This document shows, in pieces, positions 15,844 through 25,754 of a DNA stretch of 43,848 nt. Below the pieces are notes generated by a model that was given only the letters and a program-made list of their open reading frames with translations, did no database searches and had not been told where the DNA came from. The position numbers and the translations under genes are program-made. The stretch's first letter is position 1; the number at the start of each line of letters is the position of its first letter. Source of the DNA: Actinomycetota bacterium (GTDB lineage Bacteria > Actinomycetota > Acidimicrobiia > Acidimicrobiales > Ilumatobacteraceae); contig JAPKZY010000029.1 in NCBI GenBank assembly GCA_026393535.1, positions 1-43,848 on the forward strand, written 5' to 3'.

Positions 15844-18381
15844 ATGTTTGAACGCTTTACAGATCGTGCCCGCAGGGTTGTTGTCCTTGCCCAAGAAGAG
15901 GCGCGCCTTCTCAACCACTCGTACATTGGTACCGAGCACATTCTGCTTGGACTGATTCACGAAGGTGAAGGCGTTGCAGCAAAGGCACTTGAGTCTTTGT
16001 CCATCTCTCTTGATGCAGTACGTGCGCAAGTCGAAGAAATCATTGGCCAGGGTGGTTCATCACCTTCAGGTCATATTCCTTTCACTCCTCGCGCGAAAAA
16101 GGTTCTTGAACTTTCATTACGTGAAGCTCTTCAATTAGGTCACAACTACATCGGCACCGAGCACATCCTTCTCGGTCTTCTTCGTGAAGGTGAAGGCGTA
16201 GCAACTCAAGTTCTCGTGAAGTTGGGCGCAGACCTCGGCAAAGTTCGTCAGCAAGTTATTCAGTTGCTCTCTGGTTATCAGGGCCCAGGCAATAAAGGTG
16301 AAGCTGCCGGCAGTGCAGCAGCCCCTGGTAACAAAGAAGAGCCAGGCGAAAAAGGCGGAAGCCAAATTCTTGATCAGTTCGGTCGCAACCTCACTCAGTT
16401 AGCGCGCGAGAAAAAACTCGACCCCGTCATCGGTCGTACTCGCGAACTTGAGCGTGTGATGCAGATTCTTTCTCGTCGCACAAAGAACAACCCTGTTCTC
16501 ATTGGCGAGCCCGGTGTTGGTAAGACAGCAATTGTTGAAGGCCTTGCACAGAAAATTGTTTCTGGCGACATTCCTGAAACATTGAAAGACAAGCAGCTCT
16601 ACACACTTGACCTTGGTGCACTTGTTGCAGGTAGCCGTTACCGCGGTGACTTCGAAGAGCGTCTCAAAAAAGTTCTGAAAGAAATCAAGACACGTGGTGA
16701 CATTGTTTTGTTCATTGACGAAATCCACACACTCGTAGGTGCTGGTGCTGCTGAAGGCGCAATCGATGCTGCAAGCATTCTCAAGCCAATGCTTGCACGT
16801 GGTGAATTGCAAACAATCGGCGCAACCACAACAGACGAATACCGCAAGCATCTTGAAAAAGATCCTGCGCTCGAGCGTCGTTTCCAGCCAGTCAAGGTTG
16901 AAGAGCCAACCGTTGCTCACACCATTGAAATTCTCAAGGGTGTTCGCGACAAGTACGAAACTCATCACCGTGTCACAATTACTGACCAAGCAATTGTTGC
17001 AGCAGCCAACTTGGCCGACCGCTACATTGCAGACCGTTTCTTGCCAGACAAAGCAATCGACCTTATTGACGAAGCCGGTTCACGTCTTCGCATCAAGCGC
17101 ATGCAAACACCTCCTGACTTGAAGGAACTTGAAAATCGCGTGTCTGAAGTGCAAGAAGCAAAGAAGAAGGCTATTGAAGACCAGCGCTTCGAAGAAGCTG
17201 GCCGCTTGCGCGACCAAGAGCGTTCATTGCTCGAAGAAAAGTCTGAAAAAGAATCTGAAATTAAGGCATCTGGTATCAACTTGTTTGACGAAGTCGACGA
17301 GGAAGCCATTGCAGAAGTGCTCAGCATCTGGACCGGTATTCCTGTGTACAAACTCACAGAAGAAGAAACCGCAAAGCTTCTCAACATGGAAGGTGAACTG
17401 CACAAGCGCATCATCGGTCAAGAAGATGCCGTTAAAGCTGTCTCACAAAGCATCCGTCGTACACGTGCCGGTCTGAAAGATCCACGTCGTCCTAGCGGTT
17501 CATTCATCTTCCTCGGACCAACTGGTGTTGGTAAGACAGAACTTGCAAAGACGCTTGCTGAATTCTTGTTCGGTGACGATCAAGCGCTCATCACGCTCGA
17601 CATGTCTGAGTACATGGAAAAGCACACCGTTAGCCGTCTCGTTGGTTCTCCTCCGGGATACGTCGGCTACGAAGAAGGCGGCCAACTCACTGAAGCAGTG
17701 CGTCGCAAGCCATTCTCTGTTGTGTTGTTCGACGAAATCGAAAAGGCTCACCCCGACGTGTTCAACACGTTGTTGCAGATCCTTGAAGAAGGTCGTCTCA
17801 CCGACAGCCAAGGCCGCAGTGTTGACTTCCGTAATACCGTCATCATCATGACAAGCAACTTGGGTACTCAAGACTTGCGTAAAGCAAATCTTGGTTTCAC
17901 CACTGGTGATCAAGCTGTTTCATACGAGCGCATGAAAGACAAAGTCAACGACGCATTGAAGTTGCACTTCCGTCCAGAATTCTTGAACCGTATTGACGAA
18001 ACAATTGTGTTCCATGAATTGGCTAGAGCTGAAGTAGTTCAAATGGTTGACATGATGATCAAGCGCCTTACAGGCCAACTTGAATCGCAAGGTCTTGGTC
18101 TCGAACTCACACAGTCAGCAAAAGAGTTCTTGGCAGAAGTTGGGTACGACCCGCAGATGGGTGCACGTCCTTTGCGTCGCGCCATTCAGCGTCAAATCGA
18201 AGATCAACTATCTGAAAAGATTTTGTACAAGCAATTCACCGCTGGCCAGATCATCGTTGTTGACACAGAAGATGACCCAGACAATGTCGGTAAGCGTCGT
18301 ATGACCTTCCTCGCTGTTGAAGGCATCGTTGCACCGAGCGAGTCTCCACTCGCTGGTGACACTGTTGCTCCTGTCGAGTGA
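15844..18381 (+). CDS. clpC: ATP-dependent Clp protease ATP-binding subunit ClpC
   Basis: The start at ATG 15844 gives [20 protein letters not shown], the classic ClpC N-terminus, and 845 residues. There are two N-domain repeats ([10 protein letters not shown] twice), a first ATPase module with GEPGVGKTA near residue 220 and LFIDEIH near 290, a UVR/middle domain at about 415-460, and a second module with GPTGVGKTE near 558 and the GYVGYEEGG pore loop. It unfolds substrates for ClpP in protein quality control. The 99 bases upstream carry TGGGG-TGG-CCCCA at 15830-15842, which overlaps the ribosome-binding site. The stop overlaps the next gene's GTG. Confidence 0.95.
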   Translation: MFERFTDRARRVVVLAQEEARLLNHSYIGTEHILLGLIHEGEGVAAKALESLSISLDAVRAQVEEIIGQGGSSPSGHIPFTPRAKKVLELSLREALQLGHNYIGTEHILLGLLREGEGVATQVLVKLGADLGKVRQQVIQLLSGYQGPGNKGEAAGSAAAPGNKEEPGEKGGSQILDQFGRNLTQLAREKKLDPVIGRTRELERVMQILSRRTKNNPVLIGEPGVGKTAIVEGLAQKIVSGDIPETLKDKQLYTLDLGALVAGSRYRGDFEERLKKVLKEIKTRGDIVLFIDEIHTLVGAGAAEGAIDAASILKPMLARGELQTIGATTTDEYRKHLEKDPALERRFQPVKVEEPTVAHTIEILKGVRDKYETHHRVTITDQAIVAAANLADRYIADRFLPDKAIDLIDEAGSRLRIKRMQTPPDLKELENRVSEVQEAKKKAIEDQRFEEAGRLRDQERSLLEEKSEKESEIKASGINLFDEVDEEAIAEVLSIWTGIPVYKLTEEETAKLLNMEGELHKRIIGQEDAVKAVSQSIRRTRAGLKDPRRPSGSFIFLGPTGVGKTELAKTLAEFLFGDDQALITLDMSEYMEKHTVSRLVGSPPGYVGYEEGGQLTEAVRRKPFSVVLFDEIEKAHPDVFNTLLQILEEGRLTDSQGRSVDFRNTVIIMTSNLGTQDLRKANLGFTTGDQAVSYERMKDKVNDALKLHFRPEFLNRIDETIVFHELARAEVVQMVDMMIKRLTGQLESQGLGLELTQSAKEFLAEVGYDPQMGARPLRRAIQRQIEDQLSEKILYKQFTAGQIIVVDTEDDPDNVGKRRMTFLAVEGIVAPSESPLAGDTVAPVE

Positions 18382-19163
18382 CCCGCAAGATAATTACTCG
18401 TATTGCGGCGTCATTTGCGGCAATTATTGCTCTGTCGTCATGTCGTGTCGACTCTGATATCACGCTTGCAGTGAAACCAAACGGCACTGGCACCATTTCT
18501 GTTGTCATCACCGCTGATAAAGACATCGTTGCGAAAGCACCTGGCTTAAAAGCTGATGTTCGAACTGATGACCTTGTTGCTGCTGGCTGGAAAGTGCAAG
18601 GGCCAACAGATACGAAAGATGGTGGACTCACCATCACACTGACTCATGAGTTTCTTGGGCCTGCAGAGGCAACCACATTGCTTGGACAACTCAACGGAGC
18701 TCGTGGGCCATTGCATGAAATGGTGATGACCCGCACCGGCAAAGACACCAACAGCACCTACACCTTGGCCGGCAGACTTGAAGTCAATGGTGGCCTTAAC
18801 GCATTCGCCGACGATGCCACTCTGAATCTTCTTGGCGGAGCGCCGTATGCAGCAGACGTGCAAGCAGCTGGCCTCGACCTTGGCGACGCAGTGGGAATCA
18901 CGTTCAATGCCATTTTGCCTGGCAAGGTCAACAGCACCACCGGTCAAACTGCCGATGGTGTTATTTCATGGCGAGTACCAATGGATGGCACTCCAACAAG
19001 CCTCGCAACCAGTGTCACCAACGTTGATGTCGCCTCCAGTATTTCGCGATTTGCCAAAGTCTTAGTCCTTGGTTTGTTGTATCTGTGGATAATTGGCTCG
19101 GTGGTCCTCATCTTTATGGTGTTGCGCGCCCGTAATAGACGACGCCCCACACCCCGCATATAA
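18378..19163 (+). CDS. LppM-like lipoprotein with C-terminal membrane helix
   Basis: GTG 18378 overlaps the clpC stop as GTGA. The 261-residue product has a signal peptide with lipobox LSSC (Cys about 22), a beta-rich domain ([20 protein letters not shown]) as in LppM/DUF3153 proteins, a C-terminal hydrophobic helix at about 222-247 and a basic cytoplasmic tail (RARNRRR). Mycobacterial LppM is an envelope protein linked to surface lipid handling; the role here is unknown. Overlap with clpC suggests translational coupling, and radA follows after nine bases. Confidence 0.72.
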   Translation: MTRKIITRIAASFAAIIALSSCRVDSDITLAVKPNGTGTISVVITADKDIVAKAPGLKADVRTDDLVAAGWKVQGPTDTKDGGLTITLTHEFLGPAEATTLLGQLNGARGPLHEMVMTRTGKDTNSTYTLAGRLEVNGGLNAFADDATLNLLGGAPYAADVQAAGLDLGDAVGITFNAILPGKVNSTTGQTADGVISWRVPMDGTPTSLATSVTNVDVASSISRFAKVLVLGLLYLWIIGSVVLIFMVLRARNRRRPTPRI

Positions 19164-19172
19164 AGTCACGGT

Positions 19173-20543
19173 GTGGCAAAACTTCGACTCATTCATCGAT
19201 GCACCGAATGCGGAGCATCATTTCCGAAATGGTCTGGTCAATGTTCTGTCTGCACTGCATGGAACTCACTTGTTGAAGAAGTAGAAGGTCCCGAAGAATC
19301 GCGCGTCACACTTGCTGCTGGTCTTGCACTTGTACCTCCTGGTCTTGCAACACCTATCGGCGATGTGAACCCCAACGAATCAGATCCTGTGCCAACAGGT
19401 ATCGATGAACTTGATCGCGTACTCGGTGGCGGTCTCGTTCCTGGCTCTGTCACGTTGCTTGGTGGTGAACCCGGAATCGGTAAAAGCACGTTGCTACTGC
19501 AACTTCTTGCCGGAGCAAAAGGGCCATCTCTGTATGTCACCGCTGAAGAAAGCGCGCAACAAGTGCGCCTGCGTGCAGACCGTCTTGGTGCCATTAGCCC
19601 ACACTTGTGGTTGCTGCCCGAAATGTCATTACCGAACATCATTGCTGCCATCGACAAAATTTCTCCGTCGCTTGTTGTCATCGACTCCATCCAAACCGTG
19701 GTCGACCCAGAACTTGGTTCGTCGCCAGGTTCTGTTGTGCAGGTACGCGGGTGCGCACATCGGTTAGTGCAAGAAGCAAAACGTCGCAATATATCTGTAG
19801 TACTTGTTGGTCATGTCACCAAAGATGGTGGCCTCGCAGGCCCGCGCGTTCTCGAGCATGTTGTCGACACTGTGCTGTCATTCGAGGGCGAGCGTCACAA
19901 TGCGCTGCGCCTCATGCGTGCAGCAAAACACCGCTTCGGCCCTACCAACGAACTCGGTTTGTTTGAAATGACTGAAGCCGGCCTCATTGGTGTTCCCGAT
20001 GCCAGCCAGTTGTTCCTCACCGATCGTCGCACAGGTGTTCCTGGTTCCGTTGTTGTCCCCACTATCGAAGGTCAACGGCCATTGTTAGTTGAACTGCAAG
20101 CACTCACCAATCAGGTCAGTGCATCAGTCCCTGCTCGTCGCAGTGCACAAGGTCTCGACCAAGGTCGTTTGTCAATGTTGCTTGCAGTGCTTGAACGTCG
20201 TGCGCGCATCAGTTTGTCCGCGCACGAGGTGTATGCATCTGTTGTTGGCGGAGTGAAACTCACAGAGCCCGGCGCAGACCTCGGAATGTGTCTCGCACTC
20301 GTATCTGCAGTCTCCAACATTCCGTTGCCAGCAGACCTTGTCGTTATTGGTGAAGTTGGGCTTGCGGGCGAAGTGCGTCAAGTCGGTCATCTTGCGCGGC
20401 GACTCAACGAAGCATCACGCCTTGGTTTTACTCAAGCCATTGTTCCGGCAAGCGCACCTGATATTCAGTCTGGTTGCACTATCCGTCGCGCCAGCACCTT
20501 GAACGAAGCATTGGCGTTGGCCGGCTTCACAACAAACGGCTAG
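19173..20543 (+). CDS. radA: DNA repair protein RadA
   Basis: GTG 19173 opens a 456-residue protein with the N-terminal zinc finger (Cys10, Cys13, Cys24, Cys27), a Walker A GGEPGIGKST near residue 100, a RecA-like core (VVIDSIQTV, VLVGHVTKDG) and a C-terminal Lon-protease-like domain (GGVKLTEPGADLGMCLALVS). RadA helps branch migration in recombination repair. The RadA signature KNRFG appears here as KHRFG near residue 251, with His in place of Asn. Length and order are otherwise standard. It follows the lppM-like gene closely and converges on the minus-strand gene that ends at 20544. Confidence 0.93.
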   Translation: MAKLRLIHRCTECGASFPKWSGQCSVCTAWNSLVEEVEGPEESRVTLAAGLALVPPGLATPIGDVNPNESDPVPTGIDELDRVLGGGLVPGSVTLLGGEPGIGKSTLLLQLLAGAKGPSLYVTAEESAQQVRLRADRLGAISPHLWLLPEMSLPNIIAAIDKISPSLVVIDSIQTVVDPELGSSPGSVVQVRGCAHRLVQEAKRRNISVVLVGHVTKDGGLAGPRVLEHVVDTVLSFEGERHNALRLMRAAKHRFGPTNELGLFEMTEAGLIGVPDASQLFLTDRRTGVPGSVVVPTIEGQRPLLVELQALTNQVSASVPARRSAQGLDQGRLSMLLAVLERRARISLSAHEVYASVVGGVKLTEPGADLGMCLALVSAVSNIPLPADLVVIGEVGLAGEVRQVGHLARRLNEASRLGFTQAIVPASAPDIQSGCTIRRASTLNEALALAGFTTNG

Positions 20544-22841
20544 TCACTTCGCCCCAGCCACCATTCGAATGACCGCTGGTCCGCCTGGGTTCTTCATCGC
20601 CGTCCACAGCGATACCTGGTGCTTCCCTGCTGTCAAGAGTCGCGACAAAAGTATCGAGCGAAACGTTGTGCTCGCTCCGTCACGAAGTCCGGCTAATTCG
20701 GAAATAATTCCGACTGCCACTCCATCGACCACGATGAGGCCCTCTTCTTTCGAATCAAAGTTTCGACGTGCTGTCAACCGGCCTTGCACTTGAGCTGGCA
20801 CAAATGTCAACCGATCAGAACCAATATTTTGAAAATCCTCTGGCCGGTCAAGAGACCATGTGAGTTTGGTTTCAGTTTCGGCATTTGCGACAAGAGTGGT
20901 GCCCACCAATTCGCCATTAACTCCCGCGCGGGTGATGTCATCGACGCTTCCATCAGATGTAATCCACGAATCGTAATACTGAACGCGTGCTTGTACTGCG
21001 GAGAATGCCGATGTCATTTGTGCTGAACCATCTGGCCAGATAATCGTGCGCGATGCACGTGTGGGGCATGCGTGTAAAAGATCTGCTCCGTCTGTTTTCC
21101 AACCAGCATCAATTCGAGTCGCAGCAATAACCGTGGGCAAAATGTCTACAGAGGAAGCTGTGCAATCATTGATTGCCCCTGCTTGTTGTCCTGGATATTT
21201 AATAAACAACGGAATCCGATAGATATCTTCCAACGTTGCTTGTTTGGAGGCGTTAATCGTCTTTCTCTTTGACTCTCCAGGCATAAACGTTATGCCGTGA
21301 TCTGCGGTGACGACAATCATCGTGCGATCCCAATTCTTTGACTTCTTCATTGTTGCCACCATGTTTGCTATCACGGTGTCTGTTGCGGCGTACTGCAAGA
21401 GGTGCGCTTGATATTCATCACGGACACGGTCAAGAATGGTGTTGCTTCGTTTGTCAGTGGGTAACGCGCGAGACCGGCGCATGTCGGGTGTCAACATCCA
21501 TGGGCGATGCGGCAACAAAACGTGAGCGAAGTGCAATGTTGGGCGATCCGCACGCGACGCACGTGTGATAACCCCTTCTACAACAGGTACTTGAGACATC
21601 GGCCCACCTTGTTCCCATTGCGACACCGTTGTTGATTCGGCCGGTGAATGACCTTCGGCAGTTAAAGGCTGCGGCATCGTTGTATCGGTCACGACTTCAA
21701 CATCGGTGTCTGCGTCTAACGCATCAACAGCACCGAAGCCTCCCCACCCTTCATCAATGGGTGGCAATTTATTACGTAGTCCAGCGGGCAACACTTTATG
21801 ACCAACCACTACTACAGCATCATGCAAGAACGACATCATGCTGACACGCTGATTTGATTCCTCAGCTTCTGGTGCAATAGTGGTTGTTGTTGATCCGATA
21901 TCCGCTGCACCAAGGGGGTCAGAAATATCTGTACCACCAGTAACAGACACAGTTCTGCACACTTTTCGTGGGCACAAAGCAGTTGCAACTTCATGCCCAT
22001 CCATTGCAAGATGTCCATTCATTAACGTAAATAAATTGTTGGGGTGCTTGGCGAGAACAGGCGCAGTTCCAGATGTTGGCCACTTCCCTGTCAACATTGC
22101 CGGCACTGCATCGGTTGTTGTTTGGGATGTTCCAACAACATTCCGGTACCACGTAGATGATTCGGCAAGAGCAGCAAAACCGGGGAATCGATTTTTATTG
22201 ATCGTGCCATCAACGGTTAGTAGCGGCCATAGTGATGCTTCGTCAAGAACAATCCATAAGACACTGACATCTTTAGGTGCAATACGTAACAACGAGTCAG
22301 CAGGGTTTACTCTCTTGGCACTGACATCAATAACCGATACTGCTGGAGGCCAGATAACAGAATGCGCAGAAGATGCGAACACAATCGCAACCACAAGCGC
22401 TAACGGCGACAACATCGTCATCCAGGAACGCATTGTTTGGTGACGTTGGTAGAAGTACACGAGCGCAGTAGCAGTACATGCGGTGGCAGCACTGTCAACA
22501 ATCCATGGCCCTAACGACACAGATCGAAGCACGACAGAAGTGACCAGCCACAATAAAATCCATACAAGCGCAGTGTGAATATGTATTCGCTGAGATGGAA
22601 ACAACACCGTGGCCACAATCTCAATGCTCAACATGCACAGTGGAGGCACCAGCAATGCGATTGCCGCAAACCAGATGATGATTGCGCCTTCAAATCCCGC
22701 GGCTGCAAAGACGGCTACGTTTTCGCCGTAGAGCTGTAAGAGGGGTTGGGCAATTGCAATCGTCCCCAATGCCACATACACCGCGCCGTGACGGGCCCAG
22801 TCGCTAGGCGACAGCCTGAGTGCTCCCTTGTTAGTGCGCAT
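20544..22841 (-). CDS. Membrane-anchored alkaline-phosphatase-superfamily transferase/hydrolase
   Basis: The 765-residue protein begins with about five membrane helices (roughly residues 18-40, 45-68, 70-82, 90-108 and 146-165) and then a large extracytoplasmic PF00884-type domain. Metal-binding features are VLWIVLDEASLW (Asp200, Glu201) and VTADHGITF, and the position expected for the nucleophile has GTSQTTTDA (Thr241-243). There is no CxPxR or SxPxR sulfatase motif, so a phosphate- or phosphoglycerol-type transferase, like LTA synthase or EptA, is more likely. The substrate is unknown. ATG 22841 is 80 bases from the divergent yeiH-like start. Confidence 0.8.
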   Translation of the reverse strand: MRTNKGALRLSPSDWARHGAVYVALGTIAIAQPLLQLYGENVAVFAAAGFEGAIIIWFAAIALLVPPLCMLSIEIVATVLFPSQRIHIHTALVWILLWLVTSVVLRSVSLGPWIVDSAATACTATALVYFYQRHQTMRSWMTMLSPLALVVAIVFASSAHSVIWPPAVSVIDVSAKRVNPADSLLRIAPKDVSVLWIVLDEASLWPLLTVDGTINKNRFPGFAALAESSTWYRNVVGTSQTTTDAVPAMLTGKWPTSGTAPVLAKHPNNLFTLMNGHLAMDGHEVATALCPRKVCRTVSVTGGTDISDPLGAADIGSTTTTIAPEAEESNQRVSMMSFLHDAVVVVGHKVLPAGLRNKLPPIDEGWGGFGAVDALDADTDVEVVTDTTMPQPLTAEGHSPAESTTVSQWEQGGPMSQVPVVEGVITRASRADRPTLHFAHVLLPHRPWMLTPDMRRSRALPTDKRSNTILDRVRDEYQAHLLQYAATDTVIANMVATMKKSKNWDRTMIVVTADHGITFMPGESKRKTINASKQATLEDIYRIPLFIKYPGQQAGAINDCTASSVDILPTVIAATRIDAGWKTDGADLLHACPTRASRTIIWPDGSAQMTSAFSAVQARVQYYDSWITSDGSVDDITRAGVNGELVGTTLVANAETETKLTWSLDRPEDFQNIGSDRLTFVPAQVQGRLTARRNFDSKEEGLIVVDGVAVGIISELAGLRDGASTTFRSILLSRLLTAGKHQVSLWTAMKNPGGPAVIRMVAGAK

Positions 22842-22907
22842 TGAGACAAAACCGTAGCCCCCGCGACCGATGTACCCTGCCCTGGTTGGGGGCTCCCATC
22901 AGAATTA

Positions 22908-22920
22908 TTAGAGTCTCTAA
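22908..22920. promoter_or_regulatory. Perfect palindrome at the yeiH-ssuD operon start, probable TetR operator
   Basis: TTAGAG-T-CTCTAA ends one base before the ATG of the yeiH-like gene. Its left arm overlaps an AT-rich -10-like TATTAG. The operon's last gene encodes a TetR-type regulator, so autoregulation of the operon through this site is the simplest reading. The first gene of the opposite strand begins 67 bases away and could also be affected. Confidence 0.5.
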
Positions 22921-22921
22921 C

Positions 22922-23938
22922 ATGTTCAAGAAGGCCTCCCTCATTGTCCCCGGCCTCGTTGCCGCGGGAATTGCAGTCTTCTGTGGCTTCCTCGTCAGTT
23001 GGCAGTGGACAAGCGTTTCCCCTCTCACGGTGTCCTTATTGATCGGTGCGGTCGTCGGAAACCTCGGCCTCATGCCTTCGACATGTGAACCAGGACTGAA
23101 GTTTGCATCGCGACACATATTGCGTGCCGGAATTGTTTTACTCGGATTCCAATTGTCGTTTAGTGAAGTTGCACATTTAGGAAGCCGCGGATTTCTAGCT
23201 GTAATCGCAGTTGTCATCGTCACATTCTTTGGAACCCAATACATTGCACGGCTACTCGGTGTCTCCGCTGGTCTTGGTCTTCTCACCGCTACTGGCTATT
23301 CCATTTGCGGAGTGTCTGCAATTAGCGCGATGACTGGGGCAATCGATGGTGATGAGGAAGATGCAACTTATGCAATCGCGCTCGTCACACTGTTTGGCAG
23401 TATTTCAATATTTGTTCTTCCGGCTCTTGGCCACCTCATGAACACGACCAACGTTCGCTTCGGTATGTGGGCAGGTTCATCAGTGCACGATGTTGCACAA
23501 GTTGTCGCCACTGCAACTGCATTTTCACCTCATTCACTCGCTCCCGCAGTAATAGTCAAACTCACGCGCGTAGTTTTACTAGCTCCACTCGTGGCTATCT
23601 ATGGCTATCGACACAGCCAAACACAAAAACACGAAGAACCCCACGAGCACCCACACACAGGTTCACAACGAGTATCACTACTGCCAATGTTTATCGTGTT
23701 GTTTCTCGTTGCTGTCAGTATTCGCACGACTGGTGCGCTTTCATCTGATCTGCTTGCCACTCTCAAACACATCGAGAAAACATTCCTTGCATTGGCCTTG
23801 GTCGGTCTTGGTGCTGGAGTCAACATCAAAAAACTTCGCCTATTAGGTTCGCGCCCACTTATTCTGGGAATCTGTTCGTGGGCATTGGTGCTCGCAACGT
23901 CTGTTATTACTATCCGCCTTATCCCCCTTAATTTGTAA
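22922..23938 (+). CDS. YeiH-family putative sulfate/sulfite exporter
   Basis: ATG 22922 gives 338 residues with about ten hydrophobic segments. PF03601 features are the LRAGIVLLGFQLSF helix, GYSICGVSAISA in the middle, DEEDATYAIALVTLFG, the GSSVHDVAQVVA motif, and the C-terminal ALVGLGAGVNIKKL. YeiH/PSE proteins are conserved but poorly characterised, and are annotated as putative sulfate exporters. A longer frame to 22841 is not used because it precedes the promoter palindrome. It lies 11 bases before ssuD, which supports export of the sulfite or sulfate released by that enzyme. Confidence 0.85.
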   Translation: MFKKASLIVPGLVAAGIAVFCGFLVSWQWTSVSPLTVSLLIGAVVGNLGLMPSTCEPGLKFASRHILRAGIVLLGFQLSFSEVAHLGSRGFLAVIAVVIVTFFGTQYIARLLGVSAGLGLLTATGYSICGVSAISAMTGAIDGDEEDATYAIALVTLFGSISIFVLPALGHLMNTTNVRFGMWAGSSVHDVAQVVATATAFSPHSLAPAVIVKLTRVVLLAPLVAIYGYRHSQTQKHEEPHEHPHTGSQRVSLLPMFIVLFLVAVSIRTTGALSSDLLATLKHIEKTFLALALVGLGAGVNIKKLRLLGSRPLILGICSWALVLATSVITIRLIPLNL

Positions 23939-23949
23939 GGAACCCTCCC

Positions 23950-25056
23950 ATGATTGAAATGAATTGGTTTTTACCAACTGGTGGCGACTCACGTGATGTG
24001 TTGCCCGATGACAGCTCTATCAACCGCGCACCAAGTCACGCATACCTCGCACAAGTCGCACGTGCATGTGAAGAGCTGGGGTTTGATGCACTGCTCACGC
24101 CGTGTGGAACTGGCTGCGAAGATGCATGGCTGGCAACAGCATCCCTTATCGCGCTCACATCGCGTATCAAATTTCTGGTTGCATTCCGCCCAGCACTACT
24201 AACGCCAACACTTGCCGCCCAAATGGCAAGTACGTTCCAACGCATGTCAAATGGCAGATGCTTGGTCAACATTGTTACTGGCGCTGAACAAGCCGAACTT
24301 GCTCGTTTCGGAGTCACTGAAGACAAAGAAACTAGATACGAGCGCACAGGCGAATTCATTGAAGTTATGCGTGGCGCGTGGTCTGGCGAACCTTTTACGT
24401 ACAAGGGGAAGTACTTCGAAGTCACTGACGCCACGACACGCGAAGTGCCAAACCCAGTGCCCCCTATTTACTTCGGCGGCGCTTCAGCATCTGCTGAAAA
24501 AGTGGCTGGTGACAATGTCGACTTGTACTTGTCATGGGGCGAGACGCCAGTTGCAATTAAGGAACGCCAGGAACGCGTGGCGACCATTGCAGCAGCGCAG
24601 GGTCGCACCATGCGATTTGGAATTCGCTTTCATACCATTGCTCGCCCAACAAGCGAAGAGGCTTGGGCAGTTGCCGATGGCATTTTGAATTCAATGGCAC
24701 CTGATGCAATCGCTGCTGCACGAGAAGACTTCTTGAAGACACAATCTGTTGGCCAACGTCGACAGTTTGAATTGCATGGCGGAGACCTAACAAAACTTGA
24801 AATTCATCCAAATGTGTGGGCCGGTATTGGTCTTGTCCGTGGCGGTGTGGGCACTGCACTTGTGGGAAGTTACGAAGAAGTCGCTGATCGCATTGTTGAA
24901 TATCACAACCTTGGAATCGAGGCATTCATCATGTCTGGTTATCCGCATCTCGAAGAGGCGTATTGGTTCGGCGAAGGCGTCATGCCCATCTTGCGTGAAC
25001 GTGGATACTTGCCCGCATTAAATGGCGGCCCTACAAAGGTATTTTCTTTCCGATGA
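23950..25056 (+). CDS. ssuD: FMNH2-dependent alkanesulfonate monooxygenase
   Basis: The 368-residue protein tracks SsuD throughout: WFLPTGGD near the N-terminus, GCEDAWLATASLI with the conserved Cys, GRCLVNIVTGAE, PPIYFGGASASAE, LYLSWGE, RFGIRFHTIARP with the catalytic Arg and His, WAGIGLVRGGVGTALVG and SGYPHLEEAYWFGE. SsuD oxidises alkanesulfonates to an aldehyde and sulfite using FMNH2 from a partner reductase. Neither SsuABC nor SsuE genes are adjacent. A good AAGGAA site precedes ATG 23950. The stop overlaps the amidotransferase start (ATGA). Confidence 0.92.
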   Translation: MIEMNWFLPTGGDSRDVLPDDSSINRAPSHAYLAQVARACEELGFDALLTPCGTGCEDAWLATASLIALTSRIKFLVAFRPALLTPTLAAQMASTFQRMSNGRCLVNIVTGAEQAELARFGVTEDKETRYERTGEFIEVMRGAWSGEPFTYKGKYFEVTDATTREVPNPVPPIYFGGASASAEKVAGDNVDLYLSWGETPVAIKERQERVATIAAAQGRTMRFGIRFHTIARPTSEEAWAVADGILNSMAPDAIAAAREDFLKTQSVGQRRQFELHGGDLTKLEIHPNVWAGIGLVRGGVGTALVGSYEEVADRIVEYHNLGIEAFIMSGYPHLEEAYWFGEGVMPILRERGYLPALNGGPTKVFSFR

Positions 25057-25754
25057 AAAAGATTGGTCTTCTCTTAGTCGGCCACATTGATGCCGGAAGT
25101 CTTCATGTCGGTGGTGATTACCCCGAGCTATACAACGCACTGCTTGCGCCATTAGATATCGAACTCACTACATATCGTTGCGATGAAGGGCAGATGCCAG
25201 ATTCTGTTAATGAACAAGATGGTTGGGTGTGTTCACCCAGTCGCCTCAGTGTGTATGACGACCATGCATGGTTGCGTGACGTTGAACAATTACTTCGCGA
25301 CTTTGTTGCGCATGAGACTCCATACGTCGGAATCTGCTTTGGTCATCAACTCTTGGCGCAAGCAATGGGCTCCACAGTTGCCAAAGCAGACTTCGGTTGG
25401 GGTATTGGCGCCAAGCATTACGAAATTGTGGAGCCACAACTCTGGATGGATTCGACTACCGACATTGTGCTTGCATCCAGTCACCAAGATCAAGTGCAAT
25501 CACTACCCGATGGTGCCCGTCTCATGGCGCGTTCATCGTATTGCCCCATAGGTGGGATGCTGATTGGTGATCGCGCATGGACACTACAAGCGCACCCCGA
25601 ATTCTCTCCTGCACTGGCAGACAGTTTGCTTGCAACACGACTAGCGCTCTTTGGCGAAGAGAAAGTCAAAACTGCTCGCACAACATTGTCTGAACCACTT
25701 GACCAACACCGCATTGCCGGCTGGATGGCTCGCTTTTTTCACCAAACATCATGA
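25053..25754 (+). CDS. Class I glutamine amidotransferase-like protein
   Basis: The 233-residue protein has the GATase1 triad: the nucleophile in YVGICFGHQLLAQA (Cys about 91) and His-Glu in LQAHPEFSP. It resembles the free-standing amidotransferases related to GMP synthase subunit A or gamma-glutamyl hydrolases. It overlaps ssuD by four bases and the tetR gene by four bases, so translation is coupled along the operon. No synthetase domain is fused or adjacent; the acceptor is unknown. It may hydrolyse a gamma-glutamyl compound derived from an aminosulfonate, which is speculative. Confidence 0.82.
   Translation: MKKIGLLLVGHIDAGSLHVGGDYPELYNALLAPLDIELTTYRCDEGQMPDSVNEQDGWVCSPSRLSVYDDHAWLRDVEQLLRDFVAHETPYVGICFGHQLLAQAMGSTVAKADFGWGIGAKHYEIVEPQLWMDSTTDIVLASSHQDQVQSLPDGARLMARSSYCPIGGMLIGDRAWTLQAHPEFSPALADSLLATRLALFGEEKVKTARTTLSEPLDQHRIAGWMARFFHQTS

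Noticed and set aside
15745-16029. N-terminal extension of the polyprenyl synthase
   Set aside because: It would overlap the clpC start and promoter antisense; ATG 15744 gives the expected family N-terminus.
16399-16989. Long open frame antisense to clpC
   Set aside because: Codon composition mirrors the clpC coding strand; it is Cys/Phe-rich without domains and has no promoter or start context.
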